Source of the DNA: Opitutaceae bacterium
Lineage (GTDB): Bacteria > Verrucomicrobiota > Verrucomicrobiia > Opitutales > Opitutaceae
Length of the DNA stretch: 64,000 nucleotides
Assembly: GCA_016795565.1 (NCBI GenBank)
Contig: JAEUGW010000013.1
Coordinates: 1 to 64,000, forward strand
Direction: 5' to 3'
The translations under genes and the position numbers were made by a program. Shown here piece by piece: positions 19,901 through 27,740 of the stretch; position 1 is the stretch's first letter; each line of letters begins with the position of its first letter. Under the pieces are notes generated by a model, which searched no databases, was not told where the DNA came from, and was given only the letters and a program-made list of their open reading frames with translations.

Positions 19901-20807
19901 GCGCTGCCGCCACGCCCGTCTGGGTGGGACTCGTAAGCTGGTAGGTGCGCCGGGTGATCTTCAGCGCGGTGCTGGTGGCCACCGGCGTGGTGCCCGGCTC
20001 GAAACGATACACCGCGTAAGGCTGGCCGGTAAAGCCGTAGGGGAAGGCCGACCCCGTGCGTTGCAGCGGATTGTAGAAACGGATCTCGTATTGATTCGCG
20101 GTGAGCGATGTATCCTCGGCCGAGGTCACCACATCGAGAACCGTTTCGTTCGCGAGGATCTGCCGGATGTAGCCGCCAACGCTGCGTTTGACGGAAACTT
20201 CCGTCGAGGTAGGTTCGCAATCGAGATAGGCCGGCGTGAATAAAGCTGCCCAGCTTGAGGAAAAGCCCGCGTCAATCAGCGTCAGCTCGCCGGCCGGGTC
20301 GCCATTTTTGAGTGAGCCGAGTGAGACCCGCCAGTCCACCTTGCCGGTGGCCCCTGAAATATCGGTGCTGGCTTGCCGCGGCACGATGCCGGGCTTGGGT
20401 AGCAGGATCACCCGGACCACGCCGTAGCCGGTCAGCTTCCGGTTGCGGTAGGTCTGCTCGATCTCCGCATAATAGCCGGGCGGCGGCGCCACGTTGATCT
20501 CGCCGTCCTGGATCGTCCCGTTGCCGCCGATGGTGATGGCGTAGGTGCGCCCGGGCTCGAACAGCACGGTCCCCAAGTCCGCAGTCAGCAAGCCACTGCC
20601 GGTCTTTTCATCGATCTGGTAGCCATCGTTCGCGCCGGGCGCGGAATCGGCGAAGGTGCCGTAGGCGCGCAGCCCGTCGCTGACCGTCCCGGACACCCAA
20701 ACACGGGTCGGAACATAAACCGTGGCGTGCGCCGTCGTCGCGAAGCCGAGCGCGCAGGCCACAAGAATAGCGAGGCGGCGGCACCGTTGAAAGAGAGCTG
20801 TTTTCAT
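13935..20807 (-). CDS. Giant secreted RHS/YD-repeat protein with variable C-terminal tip
   Basis: A 2290-residue protein. Residues 1-28 form a Sec signal ending TTAHA. A long middle region (roughly 600-1850) is filled with YD repeats such as YEATYNGRLRQ and YAYDAAGRLEK, which build a beta-cage in RHS/Tc toxins. The hyperconserved core (YYSSELGRFINRDPIQE, LNLYGFCGNDGVNHWDYLG) ends near residue 1877. The last 400 residues are a Gly/Ala-rich hydrophobic linker (about 1910-1990) followed by a Gly-rich tip I do not recognise. The tip is coded by clearly lower-GC DNA. Placement inside the T2SS locus suggests export through that system, but this is inference. Confidence 0.93.
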   Translation of the reverse strand: MKTALFQRCRRLAILVACALGFATTAHATVYVPTRVWVSGTVSDGLRAYGTFADSAPGANDGYQIDEKTGSGLLTADLGTVLFEPGRTYAITIGGNGTIQDGEINVAPPPGYYAEIEQTYRNRKLTGYGVVRVILLPKPGIVPRQASTDISGATGKVDWRVSLGSLKNGDPAGELTLIDAGFSSSWAALFTPAYLDCEPTSTEVSVKRSVGGYIRQILANETVLDVVTSAEDTSLTANQYEIRFYNPLQRTGSAFPYGFTGQPYAVYRFEPGTTPVATSTALKITRRTYQLTSPTQTGVAAARTEVMMIQRTGTAWPNYDWVHNAWMETDTAGTTPTAVLSQRTVDSSSTDGGLTRAESATVNVLGGDTATRVSRNFALKSWGEAITSEKMGSNTTSAAVTSFNYYENPANLGSYSYVKSMTSTDGSWEGYVYHDATAATSKRAGTVKYRFRPYLNDPEPTTTLLNDPSALLATPSTSGEITEFDYIEDAFGVLSRPTLVETKVNGTLTAKSTTSYVETTVSPPNGMAIIEATQRDYFAAAVSYPDDTKSLKSIVRSYKESADIDPFFRSQKLSETRPTGVKVVFALQHGTWNGIAFTKNGAAGLTPADDSTSTSADTGSAARRVVITGTTATSAGATLYQTHDGYDIDDLYLIPGKSTMEVSIRGRRALEVRTEKHVWVGGAWQFVDAMNFTYNQAGQLLQRTAANGAVRYEATYNGRLRQSEKDEAGVETTYAYDAAGRLEKSTRTGGPTKTFVYDAAGRVKQDILSAAPVISGETITTTSAYDDGGRLISATPPGLGATTISYDYVNRKKSTLSPDGGTSEEITFRDGRKKQTTGTAVVAQYHAYGIETDGRRYTVTYSGSANSARYSKTWTDWLGREIKTELPTFNASSQGLIIDEKFYALTTGLLFKTTTSKLVGVTSTLLVAPTRYEYDVMGNPARSGLDLNDNGLEPNSTDRLTDVETVVESNSGLWVKTTNTAYPFEGAGAGTAKVMSVKRVRLNGFAATRLSEVQETDAEGKTVTTVTDVDRATKTMTTTVTTPGLTGSQITKSVNGLPDSTKDNDNLEAKLTYDSLGRSWKTTDTRGKITTTAYWPGTAMTQTVTDPTNTIVQQVSYDTSGRAVVVQDALGRTTRTAYNTRGQATHQWGDATYPVAHGYDSTYGERISMTTYQGGNPADWNTTNWPTSIPADASGSTVGNTTNWEYDATTGLLLRKIDAQLPGSPLPARAQVAFTYNVRGQLLTRTSARGVVATNYYYGDQTGEPNTGELRQTAYTNDPASTPAVTYTYSRAGQIKTVADGTGTRTFNYDASKPWRLNNEQLSANFGSLYLNNLYDETANLAGRAKGFKLGADADNGAQSASVLTQEYTYTGTGRFNSVISKRPSAADATFTYGYESNAQLISGYTTGANFSVVRTYDPDRPLLASIDSKWDADSVTKFVFSYDKAGQRKTALQSGEAFKDYWAGMSYSSVYNHYTYNTRGEVETAAIYAGNTVPAANALPNAGDEIVGRRSEYRYDSLGNRKNSGPTGDPNGIDDQYSVNPLNQYIQKENNSVRVTGTAVPTAQVAVTGGGASLPATARKDRAWVADIIPENTGGLVAGSASVYSALLGGGSGGLDLIQSDARSFIAPRAVQTFSYDLDGNMTTDSVWDYTYDAENRLVAMQHRTDVLGTGKIALTNAKRLEFVYDYLGRRVAKIVKTGWSSGSGFGSVSTTQTKFIYAGWNLIAEYQNATTTTLGTLLRSFTWGLDLTGSLTASGGIGSLLQIWDAGKTKTYLPTYDGNGNVAAMLDAAASGLATVVQAAYEYTPFGQLLRSDGDYTVANPFRFSTKYTDLETKLIYYGHRYYSSELGRFINRDPIQEQGGLNLYGFCGNDGVNHWDYLGQWSLKKFFKKIARIVSPILTIVGMFIPPFAPVALAINAGISAAAGVPLGEIVKGMAVGIVAGAIGGNIAGSIVGKTTTLVGTVASRAVGGAISGAIGATVLGGDMGTAVLTATAMAAIAGYAEFKLNANQPPIVQKPDSNQPLAPGQNGSLAAHGSDISVTPNQTFSEGSGMPNSPGLYGKISGPMFSSGTLRDGWSYNADGSIANDLSFGNSYTFDYAPALARLSYESKATALHWKYSNNPYAGGLSGGEIMQAAWAGATQNLSFRGGIDVADVFGVSANGSTPVATPGGEVMIDGIIGEGGSAYAGFEQSFPRAGAPKPNASFGFQGGYGGMLGLTIDVNVSRVLNANGSMSTVTRYTGFRLFFGVGAGLSGKVDPGLAGNLYGISVDENGSLQRYLFGKERPRVP

Positions 20808-20821
20808 GAGCGATATCGAGG

Positions 20822-21403
20822 TTAAGGACGGACGTTCAATTTGCCGCGCAGGCTGCTCTCCGCGTCTTTGACGCGCTTGAGTTTCTCCTTGGCTGCCGCG
20901 TTGTCCGGCTCAAGTTCGGCGGCCGACTGAAAGGCGGTCAGTGCGGCCGCTTCGTCGCCCAGAAAGCGCTCCTGCAGGATGCCCTTCTGGCTCTGGATAG
21001 CAGACTGGAGGCTGACATTGGCGGGCAGCGCCTCCGCTGCCACCAGAATAGCCAAGGCCCGGCTCGCGGCCGATTGTGCGGCCCGAGGCTCGCCGGCACG
21101 CATCAAGGTGTTGGCGAGTTCGGTCAGACGCTGCGCCGTGGCCAGCTGGCGGGCGGCGGAATTTTTCGCCGCATTGCTCAATTGATCCAAAGCCTTTTCA
21201 GCCTCGGCCACATTGCCCGAGAGAGCCTGAAGTTTTGCCGTTTCCGCGGCCTGCCGATGGAGGTTCAAAACCTGGGCTTTCGCCGGATTCTCCTGCCGGC
21301 CGGGTCGGCTTTCGCTTTGGGCGGCGACCGGGACTGAGGTAATGAACAGGGAAGCCACGCAGAGCGTAGCCACGGAAGGGGAAAAGACGTTTTTCATGCT
21401 CAT
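20822..21403 (-). CDS. Exported TPR-like protein
   Basis: A 193-residue protein with a Sec signal (ending PVAAQ) and an all-helical, Ala-rich body with tetratricopeptide-like pattern, clearest in EAAALTAFQSAAELEPDNAAA (residues about 155-175). TPR proteins are adaptors. The ATG overlaps the stop of the fibronectin-III gene by 4 bases, and the RHS ATG follows 14 bases after this stop, so the three are probably co-translated. It may chaperone or anchor the RHS or surface protein outside the cytoplasm. Confidence 0.8.
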   Translation of the reverse strand: MSMKNVFSPSVATLCVASLFITSVPVAAQSESRPGRQENPAKAQVLNLHRQAAETAKLQALSGNVAEAEKALDQLSNAAKNSAARQLATAQRLTELANTLMRAGEPRAAQSAASRALAILVAAEALPANVSLQSAIQSQKGILQERFLGDEAAALTAFQSAAELEPDNAAAKEKLKRVKDAESSLRGKLNVRP

Positions 21404-23601
21404 TGGTTAGGACGGTGAATCTTTAGTTGATTGGTGCCGTTGGTGTCGGCCTGGGCGGCCGCGTTGGGATTGGTGCCGAGCTGCTGCTCGATCAGATCGG
21501 AGACCCCGTCGCCGTCGCTATCGACATTGGGCAAAGCCGTCGTGGTGACGTTCAGGATACTGCTCCACGTCGACCAGTTACCGGCGGCGTCCCGCGCGCG
21601 CACCTTCATGGCATACGTCGTGCCCGGCATCAGGCCTGTAATCGCACGGCTGGTCGGCGCAGCGGAGCCGAGGTTGGTGGTGCCGCGCATCACCTCATAG
21701 GCGGTCACGCCGACGTTGTCCGTGGATGCTGACCAGTTTAGCGTGAAATTGGTGTTGGTGACGCTGGCTGAGGCCAGACCGGTCGGCACGCTCGGAGCGG
21801 TGACATCAGGTGTGCTAACGTTCACCACGTTGCTCCAAGCAGACCAGTTGCCGGCTGCATCCCGCGCCCGCACCTTCATCGCATAGGTGGTCGCCTGCGT
21901 CAGGCCGGTGACCGAGAGCGAGGCGGTGGAGGGGCTGCCCGCCAGGGTGGTGTCGCGCATGACCTCGTAGCCGGTCACGCCGATGTTGTCCGTGGATGCG
22001 GTCCAGCTGAGGGTGAAACTGTTGCCGGTGGTGTTGGCCGTGACCGAGAACGTGGTGCTGTTCGGAATGGACGGGGCGGTCAGATCGGGAGTGGTGACGT
22101 TCAGGATACCGCTCCACGCCGACCAGTTGCCGGCTGCGTCGCGCGCCCGCACTTTCATCGCGTAGGTGGCGCCCTGCGTCAGCCCGGTGACCGACAGGGA
22201 GGTCGCGGAAGTCGTGCCGAGGCTGGTGGTGTCGCGCATGACCTCATAGGCGGTCACGCCAACGTTGTCCGTGGATGCCGCCCAGTTCAGCGTGAAACTG
22301 TTGCCCGTGGTATTGCCGCTGGCGGACAAGCTGCCGGGCACTGTGGGCGCAGTCACATCGACTACCGTCACCGAAAGAGTCGCATTGGGGCTCCAGTCGT
22401 AATTGTCATGACCGAGGGTGCGGAACTGCCAGACGCCGGGGGCATTCGGCGTGTAAGTGGTGCTGATCGAACTGTAGCCGCCACCGGAAGGGGTGCCGGA
22501 AAGAATGCCCGTGAAGTTGCCGCCCGGCGCCGCATAATACAAATTGTGGAAAGCGAGATTGCCGTCCGGGTCTTGCAGTGTCCCGGTGAGCGTAACGGAC
22601 TGACCGAGATTGATCTGCGTGACGCCGCCGCTGGAAATCGTCGGATTGACGGGCGCCCGGTTGATCACCTCGACAGAAAGTGAAAAATGGGGACCGAAAT
22701 ACTCCACCATGTGCTCCAGCGCCTGAAAATTATAGGGATAAGTGCCGGGCAAATTGGGCGTGGTGTAGCTGAAGCTGACATCGCCGGTGGTCCCAGGCGT
22801 CCAGCCGTTCAACGACGGGAAATAGATGTTGTTGGCATTCCAGTCGCGCATCCCGATGAAGTGTCCGCCTCCCCAGTATTTCGTGCCGGAGTTGGTCACA
22901 TTCATCGAAAACGTGATACCTTGGTTCATGTAGGCCGTGGTCGGCCAGTTGGTGCTGTTGTAGTTTATCGCGTTGTTCTCGGTGATGGTCACGGTGTGGT
23001 AAATCACCGGTGATTCAGCGTAGTTGCTATCGAGCGACGCCGCCATGAACGTAACCGAACCAGGCGAGTCGTGCGCGTAGAGGTTGGCATCGGTATAGTT
23101 TTCGTAGCCGTTGCCCCCGCCGTTGTAGGCAAACGGCACCCACTCACGCCAGACGATGACGTTCATCAGGTTGCCGTCCGGGTCCGTGCCGCGTGCCTGA
23201 ACGGCGAACCACTGGTTCACCTGCGCGCTGCCCGGATTCTGCACCCACTCGATGGTCGGGGCGTTATTTGGCTGGATGATATTGACCGTCGTCGAAGTGT
23301 AATCGCCATAGTAATTCCACCAATCGTCATACCAGCTTGAGTAGGCCTCGTAGGTCACCGTCTGGACGCCGTAATCGGTCGTCGAACCGCCGGCCGAGGC
23401 GTAGCCCCAACCGTTGCCGTAAGCGAAGTATGAACCGTTTTTGTAAACCCAAACTTCGACGCTGTTGCCACCGGGCGACTCATCCGCGCTCACCCAATAG
23501 CCTTGGCCGCTATCGACTGAACCCGGTGCGGAGCTGAACCAAACCGCTTGAGTGCTGACGCACGCCACCAAGGCGACGGCCAGGGAGAAAAGTCTTTTCA
23601 T
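21400..23601 (-). CDS. Exported fibronectin type III surface protein
   Basis: A 733-residue protein with a Sec signal (MKRLFSLAVALVACVSTQA), an aromatic- and Gly-rich N-terminal half, and three consecutive fibronectin III repeats (about residues 415-690), each with the motif TLNWAASTDNVGVTAYEVMRD or close. A DSDGDGVSDLIEQQLGTNP calcium-loop motif of the thrombospondin type 3 kind closes the protein. These modules bind polysaccharide or other proteins. It is second in the run thioredoxin-like / FnIII / TPR / RHS. A plausible secreted adhesin or T2SS substrate; no catalytic domain is seen. Confidence 0.85.
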   Translation of the reverse strand: MKRLFSLAVALVACVSTQAVWFSSAPGSVDSGQGYWVSADESPGGNSVEVWVYKNGSYFAYGNGWGYASAGGSTTDYGVQTVTYEAYSSWYDDWWNYYGDYTSTTVNIIQPNNAPTIEWVQNPGSAQVNQWFAVQARGTDPDGNLMNVIVWREWVPFAYNGGGNGYENYTDANLYAHDSPGSVTFMAASLDSNYAESPVIYHTVTITENNAINYNSTNWPTTAYMNQGITFSMNVTNSGTKYWGGGHFIGMRDWNANNIYFPSLNGWTPGTTGDVSFSYTTPNLPGTYPYNFQALEHMVEYFGPHFSLSVEVINRAPVNPTISSGGVTQINLGQSVTLTGTLQDPDGNLAFHNLYYAAPGGNFTGILSGTPSGGGYSSISTTYTPNAPGVWQFRTLGHDNYDWSPNATLSVTVVDVTAPTVPGSLSASGNTTGNSFTLNWAASTDNVGVTAYEVMRDTTSLGTTSATSLSVTGLTQGATYAMKVRARDAAGNWSAWSGILNVTTPDLTAPSIPNSTTFSVTANTTGNSFTLSWTASTDNIGVTGYEVMRDTTLAGSPSTASLSVTGLTQATTYAMKVRARDAAGNWSAWSNVVNVSTPDVTAPSVPTGLASASVTNTNFTLNWSASTDNVGVTAYEVMRGTTNLGSAAPTSRAITGLMPGTTYAMKVRARDAAGNWSTWSSILNVTTTALPNVDSDGDGVSDLIEQQLGTNPNAAAQADTNGTNQLKIHRPNQ

Positions 23602-23621
23602 GATACGGCCGGGTTGACGAT

Positions 23622-24713
23622 TCAAAGGCCCAGTGCCGTGAGCTTCTTGTCCAGATCGACTTCGCCGCGCACCTCGCGGATTTTGCCCGCCGCATCCACG
23701 ATGATGACCTGCGGAGCAGACTTGATTTTCAGTCTTTGGGCGAGAGCGCCTTCACGGCCGCGGTCGTCATAGACCGGCGTCCCGGGTAGGTTCTCCCTGG
23801 CCGCCAGGGCTTCAGCCGACTTAACGTCTTCGTCGAGGTTTAGCGCCACCACATTGGCATTCACGCCGCGGTTTTTCAGCCAAGCGGCAAGTTTGACGCT
23901 ACCAGGGCTCCAAGTAGCCCAAGTGTAGATCACGGTGGGAAGCCCTTCACGAACGCCAGCCTTGGCGGATTTGGTGTCGGCGGCATCGAGCTCCCCCTCG
24001 ATGGACTTGCCCAGCAAGTCAATCCGACCAAGCAAAGCACGGGCATTTTCTTTTATCGCCGCCGGGGCCGGGCTCTTCACCAATTCGTCGGCAATCTGCC
24101 GCGCTTTGTTTTCGTCGTCCATGCTTACCGCCACCGTCATGAGGGATTCGTAGCCTTGGGGCTGGTCGGGAAACTCAGCCACCAGGCCACGCGCCGCCTG
24201 TTCGATCTCCTGCAAGCGTTCGGATTTGGTTTTCTTCCCGCGCATCGCGCGGCCAAAAACGTGAGAGGCGACCACCTGGACTTTTATCGCCGAAGCCAGC
24301 TGCTTATCAGATCGAATCGCATCGATAGCCTGATTAAGGCGACCTTCAGATGTCGCATCTCCCGCCCTAGCGCCGCCGATCAGAGAACGGACTTCCAGGA
24401 TCCGTGCCTCTGAGGCTTTGGGGTGCTCAGGATGCTTGGTGTAGAATTCTTTTGCCCGATCAGCCGCCGCCGTGAAGCGAACCGCTTGGGCTTCAAGCAC
24501 CGCACGGCGAGCGGGCGGATCTGCCGGCAGATTATTCGGCAGTTTGGACACGGCCATGGCTGCCTGGAGATCGAACCAAGCGACATCAGCGGCGGATTTC
24601 TCGGGACCGGGCTTCGGGGCGGTGCCAAGCGGTTCGGACACCTGACCGTGAAGCATGACACTGAAGAGAAGCCCGCAAGCGGCACGAGAGAGGGCGAGAA
24701 TCAATTTTTTCAT
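23622..24713 (-). CDS. Exported thioredoxin-fold protein lacking redox cysteines
   Basis: A 363-residue protein with a signal sequence, a helical tetratricopeptide-like middle (about residues 60-230) and a C-terminal TlpA/thioredoxin-fold domain (from about 250: PTVIYTWATWSPGS, then KSAPQVIIVDAAGKI). Where TlpA proteins have WCxxC this one has WSPGS, so the usual disulfide chemistry is impossible. It is the first gene of the RHS run and lies 74 bases downstream of the perfect palindrome C. It may be a structural or peroxiredoxin-unlike scaffold. The function is unknown. Confidence 0.8.
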   Translation of the reverse strand: MKKLILALSRAACGLLFSVMLHGQVSEPLGTAPKPGPEKSAADVAWFDLQAAMAVSKLPNNLPADPPARRAVLEAQAVRFTAAADRAKEFYTKHPEHPKASEARILEVRSLIGGARAGDATSEGRLNQAIDAIRSDKQLASAIKVQVVASHVFGRAMRGKKTKSERLQEIEQAARGLVAEFPDQPQGYESLMTVAVSMDDENKARQIADELVKSPAPAAIKENARALLGRIDLLGKSIEGELDAADTKSAKAGVREGLPTVIYTWATWSPGSVKLAAWLKNRGVNANVVALNLDEDVKSAEALAARENLPGTPVYDDRGREGALAQRLKIKSAPQVIIVDAAGKIREVRGEVDLDKKLTALGL

Positions 24714-24786
24714 GATGCGAGTGAGTGGGAGAGTTTTTGCGGGCCGCATCAACCAGCCGCGAGGGGCCCGAAATTTAAAGCCCCCA

Positions 24787-24808
24787 GAATACCAAAATTT
24801 TGGTATTC
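24787..24808. promoter_or_regulatory. Perfect 22-base palindrome between divergent units (site C)
   Basis: GAATACCAAAA followed by its exact inverse TTTTGGTATTC. It lies between the thioredoxin-like/RHS run (-) and the LuxR-gspD unit (+), so it could act on both. It is the best-conserved of the four related sites. Confidence 0.65.
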
Positions 24809-24963
24809 GGTGCTCTTGCCCTGCAGCGCCACAACCGCGAGAAAGTCACGGTGCGCTCCGCCATTTTAATCGCCGCTGATGCAACCTGCTTTCAGGAGCG
24901 GAACGAGAATCATGCCCTAAAACAAGGTGGTCAGTTGAATCGCCCATGGGTGGCGACTGATGT

Positions 24964-25698
24964 ATGCGTGGAATTTCGCACGGCGTTCTTTCGCTAATGG
25001 AAGTCACCCCACGACATCCGGAACGAATCGCGGCCGCCCGGATGGCGATCATCAATGGTGATCGGCTGAAGGCGGAGTCGCTGCATTTCTACTGCGCCAA
25101 TCGCTGGGGCTTCGATGTGGTCGCGGTGGAGTTCACCGGCGCCACCGGCGTGGCCGCGGTCCGTGCCACTCTGCCCGACGTGGTGCTCGTATCCCTCGCC
25201 TTGCCGGATGCCGATGGCCCGGAGGTCCTGCGCGAGTTGCAAGCCGCCTCGCCCGCTTCGCGGGTCATCGGTCAGTTTGTCAGTTTCAACGAATTTCAGC
25301 TGCACCGCTTGGGGGCCAGCAGCTATCACGGGTTGTTCCTGGACTCTGATACCAGCATGGCAACGCTGGGCGAAACCATCGAGCGGGTGCGGCACGGCCA
25401 GCGGGTGATCGCCCCACGCATCGCGCAGTGGCAGGCCGCGCTGCGGGCCAACCCCGACGCCTTCCCGAAGCTGCTGTCGGCGCGCGAAATGGAGACGCTC
25501 GTGTGCATTGCTCACTCGTTCAGCGATCCGGAAATCGGCGCGGCCTTCGGCATCTCCGCCGGCACGGCTCTTTCGCATCGCCGGAAGATCATGCGCAAGC
25601 TGGGCATCCACAGCACTCCCAAGCTCATTCGGTATTGCGCCGAAAAGGGGTTCGACTCGGCGCCTCCTCCATGCCGTCAACCGAGGGCAAAGACATGA
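24964..25698 (+). CDS. LuxR/NarL-type regulator with a degenerate receiver domain
   Basis: A 244-residue protein with a response-regulator-like N-terminal domain and a LuxR-type helix-turn-helix at the C terminus (LSAREMETLVCIAHSFSDPEIGAAF). At the normal phosphorylation site the sequence reads VVLVSLALPDADG, so the Asp is Ser77, and the conserved Lys is replaced (LFLDSD). It is therefore unlikely to be controlled by phosphorylation. Starts at 24964, 24997 or 25042 are possible. Its TGA overlaps the gspD ATG (ATGA). It is the only DNA-binding regulator in the T2SS locus and the obvious candidate to bind the palindromes. Confidence 0.87.
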   Translation: MRGISHGVLSLMEVTPRHPERIAAARMAIINGDRLKAESLHFYCANRWGFDVVAVEFTGATGVAAVRATLPDVVLVSLALPDADGPEVLRELQAASPASRVIGQFVSFNEFQLHRLGASSYHGLFLDSDTSMATLGETIERVRHGQRVIAPRIAQWQAALRANPDAFPKLLSAREMETLVCIAHSFSDPEIGAAFGISAGTALSHRRKIMRKLGIHSTPKLIRYCAEKGFDSAPPPCRQPRAKT

Positions 25699-27740
25699 AT
25701 CCCATGTCACCTGGGGTCCGACGATGCCCCGTCACGCTCAAAGCCGGCCGACTTCTCGTGCTGGCATTTTGCCTGGCTGTGGCCAGCCACGCGGTCGAGG
25801 CGCCACCCGCGACGACGAGCGACGAAACCGTGGGGCCGGTGCAGCTGCGTGAAGTGAGCCTCGACCAGGTTCTCGAAATGTTCGAGCGCTGGTCGGGACG
25901 CACCATGTTGAGACCCCAGGCCCTGCCGTCGGTGGTGGTGAACCTGAATCTCGACAAGCCCGTGAGCAAGGCCGAGGCCATGCGCGCCATCGAGACCGTG
26001 CTCCAGTTGAACGGCATCGGCCTGTCGCCGCTGGGAGAGACGTTCATCAAGGCCACGCCGCTGGGCGCCGTGAAATCGGAGGCACCGGAGCTAATCGAGG
26101 GTTCCACCCTCGGGCTGCCGCCGAGCGGACGGACTGCAAGCAAGGTTTTCCGGCTCAACTTTCTTCAAGTCGGTGAGCTGATGCCTCAACTCGCGACCCT
26201 CCTGAATTCCGCCAGCGCCGGCGCGCCGGTGATCTTCGAGAAGGCCAATGCGGCGCTCATCACGGATTCGGTCAGCAACCTGCAGCGGGTCGAAACCTTG
26301 GTCGCCCAACTCGACCAGCCCTCGCTGACCGGGCTGGAGCCCCGGTTCTACTCGCTGCACTACGCCAAGGCGAGCGACGTGGTGAACAAGATCCGGGCCA
26401 CCTTCTCGGGCGTGCTGCAAAACCGGCTGGGCACCGCCACGGTGCTCAACGCCGACGACCGCACCAACCAGGTGTTGGTGGTCACGGACCCACGGCAGTA
26501 TGCGTTTTTTGATTCACTCATCGCCAAGCTCGACCTGAAGTCCGAACCCAACACGCGCAACGAGGTCATTCACCTGAAGTCGGCCGCCGCCAAGGACGTG
26601 GCGACCACCCTGAGCCAGATGGTGAGCGGCCAAAACGCCGCCGGCCGCAACAGCGGCGATGTGGTCAGACCTGGGGTGCCGGCGTCCACCGCACCACCCA
26701 CCGACAGGCCGACTATCCCCAGCGCGCCAAATCCGGTGGCGGCGGCCATCCCGGCCTTGCTCGCCGAAAGCACGGCGCAGTTCAGCCCATTTCTCACTAT
26801 CCTGCCCGACGAACGGAGCAATTCCCTCATTGTCTCCGGCACCGTGGACGACATCCGACTCATCCGGGATTTTGTCGAGAAAATCGACGTATTGCTGGCC
26901 CAGGTCCGCATCGAGGTGGTGATCGCGGAGGTGACGTTGAGCAACGCTTCCTCCACCGGCATCAGCGAACTGGGCCTCAAGGTGGAGGGCGACAAGCTGA
27001 TTGGCGTGACGGCGTCGCTGCCGGGATTGGCCGTCGGCGACGGCACCATCACGCGCCCCGACGGCACCAATGTGGTCACCGGACCGTGGGATTTGGCGGG
27101 TGCAATCACCCTGGCTTCGACTCCGCGCAAGACCAACGCCAACATCCTTTCGGTGCCGACCATCATCACGACCCACAATCGGGAAGGGAAAATCTTCGTC
27201 GGGGAATCCCGGCCGGTGATCAGTAGCTACCTGAACGATGCGGGTAGCACCGGAGGTTCAACCGCCGGCTACCGCTCCACTGTCAGTTCCAAGGACATTG
27301 GCATCCAGCTTTCGGTCAAACCGCTCATCGGCTCGGACGGCTCGGTGCAACTGGAGATCAAGCAGGAGGTGAATGATATTCTGGGTGAAATCAACATTGA
27401 CGGCAACCCGCAGCCCCGGATCGGTCGCCGGAGCACGGAGTCATTCGTAAGTGCCCGCACCGGTGAAATCATCGTCCTGGGTGGCCTGCAACGCAGCTCG
27501 GTCACTGGCAGCACGAGTCGCCTTGGCCCGGTTCCGATCATCGGCGATTTGCTGGGGGCGCGCTCCAAAGAGAAGACCCGCACTGATCTCGTGTTTTTCC
27601 TGCGCCCAACGGTGGTGGATGCCAAACGGGACATCTTCGCGCCAGCCATGGAACAGTTGAAAGACCTGTCCAAGGCCCAGAAAGCGGAATTGGTCAAGTT
27701 CGCCAGCCCGCCGGCTACTGAACAGAGCGGGAAACGCTGA
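25695..27740 (+). CDS. gspD: Type II secretion secretin GspD
   Basis: Outer-membrane secretin, 681 residues, forming the T2SS exit channel. It has a Sec signal (to about residue 33), an N0-like domain (REVSLDQVLEMFERWSG), N1/N2-type repeats (VFRLNFLQVGELMPQL; FYSLHYAKASDVVNKI; VIHLKSAAAKDVATTL) and the C-terminal secretin domain with the signature VPIIGDLLGARSKEKTRTDLVFFLRPTVV split over about residues 615-640. A Pro/Ala-rich insertion follows the third repeat. I start it at the ATG overlapping the LuxR stop; a longer open frame upstream is a shadow of the regulator gene. Confidence 0.95.
   Translation: MNPMSPGVRRCPVTLKAGRLLVLAFCLAVASHAVEAPPATTSDETVGPVQLREVSLDQVLEMFERWSGRTMLRPQALPSVVVNLNLDKPVSKAEAMRAIETVLQLNGIGLSPLGETFIKATPLGAVKSEAPELIEGSTLGLPPSGRTASKVFRLNFLQVGELMPQLATLLNSASAGAPVIFEKANAALITDSVSNLQRVETLVAQLDQPSLTGLEPRFYSLHYAKASDVVNKIRATFSGVLQNRLGTATVLNADDRTNQVLVVTDPRQYAFFDSLIAKLDLKSEPNTRNEVIHLKSAAAKDVATTLSQMVSGQNAAGRNSGDVVRPGVPASTAPPTDRPTIPSAPNPVAAAIPALLAESTAQFSPFLTILPDERSNSLIVSGTVDDIRLIRDFVEKIDVLLAQVRIEVVIAEVTLSNASSTGISELGLKVEGDKLIGVTASLPGLAVGDGTITRPDGTNVVTGPWDLAGAITLASTPRKTNANILSVPTIITTHNREGKIFVGESRPVISSYLNDAGSTGGSTAGYRSTVSSKDIGIQLSVKPLIGSDGSVQLEIKQEVNDILGEINIDGNPQPRIGRRSTESFVSARTGEIIVLGGLQRSSVTGSTSRLGPVPIIGDLLGARSKEKTRTDLVFFLRPTVVDAKRDIFAPAMEQLKDLSKAQKAELVKFASPPATEQSGKR

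Noticed and set aside
18270..20243. Long open frame opposite the RHS gene
   Set aside because: No domain character, and the RHS YD repeats on the other strand explain the sequence.
25428..25694. N-terminal extension of the secretin frame
   Set aside because: It runs through the LuxR gene in another frame; the ATG overlapping the LuxR stop gives a proper signal peptide.
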